Source: Leptospira biflexa | GTDB lineage: Bacteria; Spirochaetota; UBA4802; JAGODF01 | Assembly (NCBI GenBank): GCA_020721925.1 | Contig: DYLV01000011.1 | Span: 1 to 34,863, forward strand | DNA length: 34,863 nucleotides | Direction: 5' to 3' | Shown here: positions 27,996 through 34,863 of the stretch, in pieces | How the letters are laid out: each line of letters begins with the position of its first letter | Numbering within the stretch: the stretch's first letter is position 1 | The notes under the pieces: generated by a model | What the model was told of the DNA's origin: nothing | The model's database searches: none | What the model saw: only the letters and a program-made list of their open reading frames with translations | Translations under genes and position numbers: made by a program

Positions 27996-28610
27996 ATGAT
28001 GAAAGTCCTTTTAATTATCGATGTGCAGAACGATTTCTGCCCTGATGGTGCGCTCCCCGTCGAAGGCGGTAATGAAATTGTACCGGTTATTAATTCTTTT
28101 ATCTGGAAATTCAATCGAGTAGTGGCGACGCAGGATTGGCATTCAGCTGATCAAATTTCTTTTGCGTCGAATCATAAGGGGAAAAAGCCGTTCGACGAGA
28201 TCGATCTGAACGGTTATCGCCAAACGCTCTGGCCCGATCATTGTGTCCAGGGTTCTTCCGGCGCTGATTTTCATCCCGACCTCAATACCATTCTCGTAGA
28301 CCTCATTGTGAGAAAAGGAACCTCTGCCGATGTGGATTCATATTCCGCGTTTCTGGAAAACGACCGTATAACCAAAACCGGGCTGGATGGATATCTTACA
28401 TCTATAGGTGCTTCCGAGGTGTATTTGTGCGGTCTGGCGACGGATTTTTGTGTCTACTACAGCGCCATGGATGCCCGCACATTCGGGTTTAAAACCGCTG
28501 TCATAATTGATGCATGCAGAGGTATTGATGTGCCCGCGGGAAATGTGGCGCGCGTAATACGGGAAATGCAAAATGCCGGTATTCGGATCATCGAATCGGG
28601 ATCGTTATGA
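27996..28610 (+). CDS. pncA: Nicotinamidase (isochorismatase family)
   Basis: LLIIDVQNDFCPDGALPV (Asp), VVATQDWH, GLATDFCVYYSAMDA (Cys); GGAGG upstream of 27996. The listed ORF starts at 27921. Confidence 0.9.
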   Translation: MMKVLLIIDVQNDFCPDGALPVEGGNEIVPVINSFIWKFNRVVATQDWHSADQISFASNHKGKKPFDEIDLNGYRQTLWPDHCVQGSSGADFHPDLNTILVDLIVRKGTSADVDSYSAFLENDRITKTGLDGYLTSIGASEVYLCGLATDFCVYYSAMDARTFGFKTAVIIDACRGIDVPAGNVARVIREMQNAGIRIIESGSL

Positions 28611-28611
28611 T

Positions 28612-30078
28612 ATGAAAAGAAATCTTTCAGCGCTCTGCACCGATTTCTATGAGCTTACGATGATGCAGGGATATTTTTTTATTGCACCGAATGCGCAAGC
28701 GGTCTTTGAGCTATTTTTTCGCCATCAGCCGTTCGGCGGAGGATATGCTGTGTTTGCGGGAATAACACCCTTTCTCGAAGAGCTTGAAAATTTTTGCTTC
28801 CATGAGTCGGATATCGAGTTTCTGCAAAGACAGGGAACATTTCGTAAAAATTTTACGGATTTTTTAACGGGTTTTCATTTTAGAGGAGATATTTACTGTG
28901 CGGCTGAAGGCACACTCATCTTTCCCAACGAACCGCTTGTTCGGGTTGAAGGGACGCTTTTAGAGGTTCAAATCATCGAAAGCCTGTTGCTCAATTATAT
29001 AAATTTTCAAAGCCTCATCGCCACAAAGACTGCCCGCGTGGTCAATGTAGCGGGCGGACTGCCGGTGCTGGAGTTTGGCCTTCGGAGAGCGCATGGGGCC
29101 AACGGTGCACTTTCTGCGTCTCGTGCGGCATATGTGGGAGGAGCTTCAGCAACATCAAATACGCTTGCGGGAAAAATCTTCGGCATACCGGTAAGCGGCA
29201 CTATGGCTCATAGCTGGGTGATGAGCTTCGATTCAGAACTCGAGGCATTTAGATCCTATGCTGCGCAGTATCCTGAAGCGCCGGTGCTTCTGGTTGACAC
29301 CTATGATACGCTCCGTTCGGGAATTCCCAACGCGATAAAAGTATTCCGCGAGCTAAAAAACCAAAAACCAACTCGTATGGCAATTCGAATCGACAGCGGC
29401 GATCTGGAATATCTCAGCAAAGCGGCAAGGAACATGCTCGATGATGCGGGACTTCATGAGGTTAAAATTTTCGTGTCAAGCGATATGGACGAATGGATCA
29501 TCGAACACCTTCGCAACAGCGGGTGTCCCATTGACGCCTGGGGTGTTGGAACAAGAATGGTGACCGGGTGGGGAGAACCTGCGTTTCCCGGAGTGTATAA
29601 AATTGTGGCACGATGGGAGAATGGCACATGGGAGCCGTGTATTAAGCTGTCAAATCAACCGGAGAAGGTAACAAACCCTGGCAGGAAAAATATTTTGCGC
29701 GTGTATGGTGACGACGGGCAAATGAAAGCCGATTTGCTGTATCTTGAGGATGAAAAAGAGGAACTATTCGATCTGGTGTCTGCGCGTAAACCTTTGCGGT
29801 TCAATCATCCCATATCCGATTTTGCAAGCTTTGTAATGGAAGACTACAGATTTACCGAAATGCTTTTGGTGCCCTTCATGCTGAATGGGAAACCGGTTGA
29901 AAGACTTCCTTCCCTTACTGATGCGCGAATAAGATGTGCCGATCAGATGCGTGCGCTGGATGTTACCTATCGGCGTCTGTTGAATCCTCATGTGTATAAA
30001 GTGAGCCTTTCGGATAGACTTGCACAGACAAAACGTTCGCTGATTGAACAATATCGACAACTTGCGGTAAAACCATGA
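28612..30078 (+). CDS. pncB: Nicotinate phosphoribosyltransferase
   Basis: LCTDFYELTMMQGYF, EFGLRRAHGANGALSASRAAYVGG, GTMAHSWVMSF, RIDSGDL, GVGTRMVT; ATG immediately follows the pncA stop. Confidence 0.93.
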   Translation: MKRNLSALCTDFYELTMMQGYFFIAPNAQAVFELFFRHQPFGGGYAVFAGITPFLEELENFCFHESDIEFLQRQGTFRKNFTDFLTGFHFRGDIYCAAEGTLIFPNEPLVRVEGTLLEVQIIESLLLNYINFQSLIATKTARVVNVAGGLPVLEFGLRRAHGANGALSASRAAYVGGASATSNTLAGKIFGIPVSGTMAHSWVMSFDSELEAFRSYAAQYPEAPVLLVDTYDTLRSGIPNAIKVFRELKNQKPTRMAIRIDSGDLEYLSKAARNMLDDAGLHEVKIFVSSDMDEWIIEHLRNSGCPIDAWGVGTRMVTGWGEPAFPGVYKIVARWENGTWEPCIKLSNQPEKVTNPGRKNILRVYGDDGQMKADLLYLEDEKEELFDLVSARKPLRFNHPISDFASFVMEDYRFTEMLLVPFMLNGKPVERLPSLTDARIRCADQMRALDVTYRRLLNPHVYKVSLSDRLAQTKRSLIEQYRQLAVKP

Positions 30079-30136
30079 TACGGCATTGTTTTTCTTAGAG
30101 GTATACATGTTATTGTAAAAATCTTTGCGTCTAACC

Positions 30137-31717
30137 ATGAAGAAGAATATTTCGATACTCATTATTATTGTTGCAGTGATAGCTTTCACTCGGCACCCGG
30201 CTAAATCAGATGCTCACGTGCTTTCCATAGAAGAATTCGATACCATCATCGAGTTTTCCCACATTCGGGTTGTCCGACTACAGAAAGGCGATAATCCTGA
30301 ATATGCACGCCGCTTTTTTGACGATAGCTCCTGGCATGTGATATCACTCCCGTCCGACTGGGGGCAGGTTTTTCCGGGCTGGCAGGGTGTCTGCTGGTAT
30401 CGCATGCATGTCCGCTTTCCCTCAACCCTTCCTTCGCATAGCCTTGGTATTCAGCTCGGTGTGATAAGCGATGTCGATGAATTGTATTTCAACGGAGTAA
30501 AAATCGCTTCTTCCGGAACTTTCCCTCCACACCGCAGGTCATGTTACGATAAGATTCGTATATATGAAATACCGACCACCCTTATTCGATCGGGAGCAGT
30601 TAATGTTTTCGCGCTAAGGGTTGCCTCGCTTTTCCCTTCGCCATCAGGGCCGTATACCGGAGAATTTTTTCTTGGTCCTTTCATGCAGCTTCAACGCAAT
30701 CTTCTTGCAAGGGAATTCTTTACCATGTTTTTCGTCGTTATCTATTTGGCCGTGAGCCTGTATTTCGGTATTATATTTTTTCTTCATGCGGTCGAAAAGG
30801 ACAATCTGTTTTTTTCTTTGGCCACGTTGCTTTCCGCGATTTATTTCTTCTTTCGTACGCAGATTAAATATCTCATTTCCGACAACTTTCTTGTGATGAA
30901 AAAGCTCGAATATATTGTCCTTTTTCTAATTTTTTCTCTGTTTCTCGAATTCATGACATATTATACTGCGAGAAAGCGTTATGTTGCGCATTATTTTTTT
31001 CATGCAATAACGCTTCTGGGCGTTACTTCGGTTGCAATAAGCAATAATCCTCTGGCGTGGAATTGGATTTTGAAAAATATTATTCAGCCTACGTGGCTGT
31101 ATCCCGTGGTGTATTCGTTGTATGTTGTGAGTATTGGGTTGCGAAGCAGAAGAGAATTGGTTTTTCTGTTAGTGTCGTTTTTCATACTCACCCTCACGCT
31201 TATAAATGACATTCTGGTCAACCGCGCCGTGTACAATTTTATAAGCCTTTCCTCCTATGCATACCTTTTGCTGATTATCGGCATCGCCTATATCATGCAT
31301 CGCCGCTTCGTTGAATTAAAAAAGCGCATTGAGAGTGCACATCGGAGCGGTCGTGAGGCGGAGTTTTCCCAAAAGCCACGCATAGGAGCTGAAACCGAAG
31401 AAAAATTGAAAATAGCAATTTGCATCATTGAAGAAAAATTCACTGAAGAAATCACGCGCGAATCGCTTGCAGACGAGGTGGGAATGAACGCCGACTACTT
31501 TGGGAAGCTTTTCAAACAATACACTGGAAAAAAGACGGGTGAATACTTAAACGAAGTGCGAGTGCGCAAAGCGCAGGAGTTGCTTCTCGATCCCGACAAC
31601 AGCATAGCAAATATTGCGTTTGCCGTTGGATTTGAAAGCCTTTCCACATTTTACCGCGTGTTCCAGAAATACACCGGCAGATCACCGCAGGAATTCAGGA
31701 AAAAGCAAAAAGACTGA
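30137..31717 (+). CDS. Membrane-bound AraC-family regulator with 7TMR-DISM-like sensor
   Basis: Signal peptide, jelly-roll-like 'WQGVCWYRMHVRFP...DELYFNGVKIASSG', several TM helices, C-terminal AraC HTH 'ESLADEVGMNADYFGKLFKQYTGKKTGEYLNEVRVRKAQELL...SIANIAFAVGFESLSTFYRVFQKYTGRSPQEFRK'. Confidence 0.85.
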   Translation: MKKNISILIIIVAVIAFTRHPAKSDAHVLSIEEFDTIIEFSHIRVVRLQKGDNPEYARRFFDDSSWHVISLPSDWGQVFPGWQGVCWYRMHVRFPSTLPSHSLGIQLGVISDVDELYFNGVKIASSGTFPPHRRSCYDKIRIYEIPTTLIRSGAVNVFALRVASLFPSPSGPYTGEFFLGPFMQLQRNLLAREFFTMFFVVIYLAVSLYFGIIFFLHAVEKDNLFFSLATLLSAIYFFFRTQIKYLISDNFLVMKKLEYIVLFLIFSLFLEFMTYYTARKRYVAHYFFHAITLLGVTSVAISNNPLAWNWILKNIIQPTWLYPVVYSLYVVSIGLRSRRELVFLLVSFFILTLTLINDILVNRAVYNFISLSSYAYLLLIIGIAYIMHRRFVELKKRIESAHRSGREAEFSQKPRIGAETEEKLKIAICIIEEKFTEEITRESLADEVGMNADYFGKLFKQYTGKKTGEYLNEVRVRKAQELLLDPDNSIANIAFAVGFESLSTFYRVFQKYTGRSPQEFRKKQKD

Positions 31718-31776
31718 TAATTCGTCTTGACGAATATAAAACATAAAAGTACACAGCAGAAAGCGGGAGAATTTGT

Positions 31777-32523
31777 ATGGATATCACCTCGTCCCTTCAT
31801 AAGGCCGCAGAAATCATTAAAAACTCACAGTACCTGATTGCACTCACTGGCGCAGGAATATCCGTGGAAAGTGGTATACCGGACTTTAGAAGCGCGGGAG
31901 GGCTGTGGGAAAAATACGACCCTGCGGTGTATGCGCATATCGATTCTTTCAGGCAAAATCCCGAAATGATTTGGGAGATGCTGTTTGAAATGATTGAACT
32001 CACAAAGAACGCGAGGCCCAATCCTGCACATCTGGCGCTTGCAGAACTTGAGAAAAAGAATATCCTCAAGGCGCTTATTACGCAAAACATCGACAACCTC
32101 CATCAGGAAGCAGGCAACACCAATGTGATAGAGTTTCACGGAAATGCTCATCGGCTGGAATGTCTTGTGTGCCATCATGAAATGCCAGTAGAATCAACCG
32201 ATTTCGGTGGGAAGCCTCCAAAGTGTCCGCGGTGCGGACAAATCATGAAGCCGCAGGTTGTTTTTTTCGGGGAAATGATTCCTCCGGATGCGCTAATGGA
32301 ATCGCAGATGCTGGCCAACTCGGCCGACGCGATTCTGGTGGTTGGCACGTCTGCGGTAGTCTATCCTGCAAGCAGTATTCCATATATTGCAAAGCAGAAC
32401 AGAGCGAAAGTTATTGAGATGAACCTTGAACAAACGGCGATAACCGGTTCAATTACCGATGTATTCATTCAGGGGAAAGTTGGGGAAACCCTTCCAGAAC
32501 TTCTTGAGATTATTTTCGCATGA
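31777..32523 (+). CDS. Sir2-family NAD-dependent protein deacylase
   Basis: GAGISVESGIPDFRS, TQNIDNLHQEAG, FHGNAH, CLVC/CPRC zinc ligands, QVVFFGEMIP, VVGTSAVVYPAS. Confidence 0.95.
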   Translation: MDITSSLHKAAEIIKNSQYLIALTGAGISVESGIPDFRSAGGLWEKYDPAVYAHIDSFRQNPEMIWEMLFEMIELTKNARPNPAHLALAELEKKNILKALITQNIDNLHQEAGNTNVIEFHGNAHRLECLVCHHEMPVESTDFGGKPPKCPRCGQIMKPQVVFFGEMIPPDALMESQMLANSADAILVVGTSAVVYPASSIPYIAKQNRAKVIEMNLEQTAITGSITDVFIQGKVGETLPELLEIIFA

Positions 32524-32615
32524 GATATGGTATAACGCATTGCACCGCATGTGAGCCACCGGTTTTTCGCTAATAGCGTGGTACAGATTTTTTCGTGAAA
32601 TTTTTGGAGGAAGGC

Positions 32616-34361
32616 GTGGCCGGAAGAATACAAATTCTCCCCGATGAGGTGAAGCACAAGATTGCGGCAGGCGAAGTTGTTGAAGGCCCGTTTTCGGTCA
32701 TTAAAGAGCTTATCGAAAATTCACTCGATGCGGGTGCGATGCACATCGATGTTGAAATCGAGGATGCAGGACTGAAAAAAATTCTTGTACGCGACGATGG
32801 AGAAGGAATATCACGCGAAGACATGCCGTTTGTCGGCAGAGAACATGCAACCAGTAAAATTCGAAAAATTGAGGACATATCCTCCATTTCAACGTATGGC
32901 TTCAGAGGAGAAGCGCTGTCGAGCATTTCCTCTATTTCTGAGCTTTCCATAATATCGAGGCGAAGGGATGAGAATTTTGGAGCAAAACTGATATCGAAGG
33001 GGGGAATGTGTGAGGTGGCCGATTACGCGGGGCCACCTGGATGTACGGTAATAGCAGAAAACCTTTTTTTCAATGTGCCCGCAAGAAAAAAATTTCTGCG
33101 CACGCCATCACATGAACTTCGCTCAATTAAAGATATCTTCTTCAAGACGGCGATTGCCCGCCCGGATATTTCATTTCGTTTAATCATCGATGGAAAATCC
33201 CACTCCGTTGTGCCTTCTGTACACTCTGTGCGTGAACGCATTTTCCAAATTCACGGCGATGCGGTGGCAGAACATTTAATTGAAGGAGAATTGAAAGACC
33301 TTCGCGCGTCAATTTCAGGGCTTATTAGCGGTCCTGTATTTCATCGCCCGAACAGATCGCTCCAATATCTGTATGTGAATGGACGCCCTGTTGATTATAA
33401 ATCGCTCGGCTTTCTTCTTCTCAAAGGTTACGAATCCATGCTTCGCCATGGTGAGCATCCCGCCGCGTTTCTTTTCATCCGCATCGATCCTTCGCTTTTA
33501 GATGTCAATGTGCATCCGGCAAAAAAAGAAGTGCGATTTTTCGATCAAAACTACATCAACAGCCTCATCATCAATCTTGTGCATAAAAATCTTGGAAGCA
33601 GTCCGCATAAAATTCAGAAAAGCTTTTTCACCGGACAAAAACAAAACTATACTCATCGCTATGCAAATGATGAAAGGTCTGATGATAACCAGCGCGGCGG
33701 AGAGTTGATTTTTCAGGAAGCATCCCGTATTAAAATTGAACAACCTGCATCGCAGAATTCATTTATCGGTGAAGAAAGACCATCTTATGAGCTCAACCCG
33801 CAATCCGATTGGAAAGTGGATGTGCTTTTCGACACCTATCTTGTGGTGCGTGATGAAGAGGGCATTGCCATCATCGATTATCATGCCGCACATGAGCGGA
33901 TTATTTTTGATGCCCTCATGGATAAGGCTTACGAGGCGGATTCTCAGATGCTATTGTTTCCCCATCCACTCGAGCTTTCGTCCGTTGAATGTGAACGAAT
34001 ACGTGAAAAAACACATCTTTTACATGCAATAGGTTTTGACATTGATGAGATCGGAAAATCCGCGATTGCCGTACGCGCAATTCCCTCTATTGCTTCCTCT
34101 TTAAAAATCGATTGCTTTTTTCAGGATCTTGCAGGCGCTGGAGAGCGGAAGATATCGGAAGAGGAGTTAAAAAAAATAATTGCCGAAAAGGTTGCCTGCC
34201 ATACGGCATTTCGGGCCGGAGATAAACTTTCGCTTCACGATGCGCGCGATATTGCTGCCGAAGCTCTTTCAGGAAAACATGAAACGCGATGCCCTCATGG
34301 AAGGCCGTTTTTATATCGATTAGGGAAGAACGAGATGGACAAAATTTTTAAAAGAACATGA
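32616..34361 (+). CDS. mutL: DNA mismatch repair protein MutL
   Basis: GRIQILPDEVKHKIAAGEVVEGPFSVIKELIENSLDAGA, DDGEGI, YGFRGEALSSI; C-terminal CPHGRPF. GTG at 32616 with GGAGGAAG upstream looks better than the GTG at 32595. Confidence 0.93.
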   Translation: MAGRIQILPDEVKHKIAAGEVVEGPFSVIKELIENSLDAGAMHIDVEIEDAGLKKILVRDDGEGISREDMPFVGREHATSKIRKIEDISSISTYGFRGEALSSISSISELSIISRRRDENFGAKLISKGGMCEVADYAGPPGCTVIAENLFFNVPARKKFLRTPSHELRSIKDIFFKTAIARPDISFRLIIDGKSHSVVPSVHSVRERIFQIHGDAVAEHLIEGELKDLRASISGLISGPVFHRPNRSLQYLYVNGRPVDYKSLGFLLLKGYESMLRHGEHPAAFLFIRIDPSLLDVNVHPAKKEVRFFDQNYINSLIINLVHKNLGSSPHKIQKSFFTGQKQNYTHRYANDERSDDNQRGGELIFQEASRIKIEQPASQNSFIGEERPSYELNPQSDWKVDVLFDTYLVVRDEEGIAIIDYHAAHERIIFDALMDKAYEADSQMLLFPHPLELSSVECERIREKTHLLHAIGFDIDEIGKSAIAVRAIPSIASSLKIDCFFQDLAGAGERKISEEELKKIIAEKVACHTAFRAGDKLSLHDARDIAAEALSGKHETRCPHGRPFLYRLGKNEMDKIFKRT

Positions 34362-34400
34362 ATACACTCTTATACTTTCACATACAATTCTTTGGCAACA

Positions 34401-34863
34401 CTAATTGCCTTTTTTGCTTTTCCTTACTGCCATAATGAGATTGGATTTTTTGTCGATACGCCATGTGCCGTATCCGAAATTGAACGGAAGGTTCTGTGCT
34501 CTGTTTTTGAATTCACGCGCAAGCTCCGGTTGATCGACGGGATGCCGCATGTCGCGAAGGGCCAGCGGATGCGTATAGTGGCCAAATAGAAACGTATGCC
34601 ATGAGGGATTATCTATGAAGTTAAAAGGAATACCAGAATCGTCCTGAATAAGCAGTCGGGTGCGCTCGAGAAGGGATGCGCAAAATCTTCCGAAACTTGC
34701 ACGGTGTAATAGATAAAAAGCTGATTTAATGATTACATTGAGATCACGCAGATCAGAAAAAAATTTTCCTCCCGGCGCGATCGGATCAAAGGAATCATGA
34801 CGGAGCCGCATGGAAAGGTAAATTAATTCACGTTCAGGTCCTGTTGGTGAAGCCTTGAAAATA
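34401..34863 (-). CDS. Uncharacterised protein, 5' end beyond the window
   Basis: Frame stays open to the window edge (…KASPTGPERELIYLSMRLRHDSFDPIAPGG…LIQDDSGIPFNFID…FGHYTHP…FGYGT…); coding-like composition, no confident family. Confidence 0.6.
   Translation of the reverse strand, partial: IFKASPTGPERELIYLSMRLRHDSFDPIAPGGKFFSDLRDLNVIIKSAFYLLHRASFGRFCASLLERTRLLIQDDSGIPFNFIDNPSWHTFLFGHYTHPLALRDMRHPVDQPELAREFKNRAQNLPFNFGYGTWRIDKKSNLIMAVRKSKKGN

Noticed and set aside
1-34863. CRISPR arrays, rRNA/tRNA genes, insertion sequences, prophage or defence islands
   Set aside because: No regularly spaced repeats, transposase motifs or recognisable RNA genes seen; the Xer protein is in a housekeeping topA context rather than an integron or element.

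Overview
The 34.9 kb window is gene-dense and mostly carries ordinary bacterial chromosomal genes, with a few remnants and regulatory palindromes between them. Left to right: propionyl-CoA synthetase (prpE-type) downstream of a GntR/UTRA regulator; a small ribbon-helix-helix-like protein; purE-guaA; a decayed FGGY sugar-kinase remnant; an exbB-exbD-tonB operon; a decayed chemoreceptor remnant; a fused B12-dependent acyl-CoA mutase (icmF); a PilZ protein; a CLC channel with CBS domains; an NlpC/P60 hydrolase; hemC plus a cobA-hemD fusion; an overlapping topA-xer-TPR-hypothetical-secreted Zn-phospholipase-C-like array; a chemoreceptor followed by a membrane-anchored c-type heme protein; an AMACR-type CaiB/BaiF enzyme; and a pncA-pncB-(7TM-AraC)-sir2-mutL run. 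A partial uncharacterised gene runs off the right edge. No rRNA, tRNA, CRISPR array, prophage or insertion sequence was recognised. The most notable points are: (1) the MCP plus heme-c sensor pair, both genes with poly-G tracts; (2) the divergent secreted Zn-PLC-like protein with a predicted N-terminal Trp ligand; (3) the NAD-salvage/sirtuin cluster containing a membrane-bound AraC regulator; (4) a perfect 10-4-10 palindrome upstream of the GntR gene; (5) two gene remnants flanking exbBD-tonB. Overall content is loosely spirochaete-like, but that lineage guess is weak. I do not see a clearly new defence or mobile system. All family calls are from motif recognition by eye; no searches were run.
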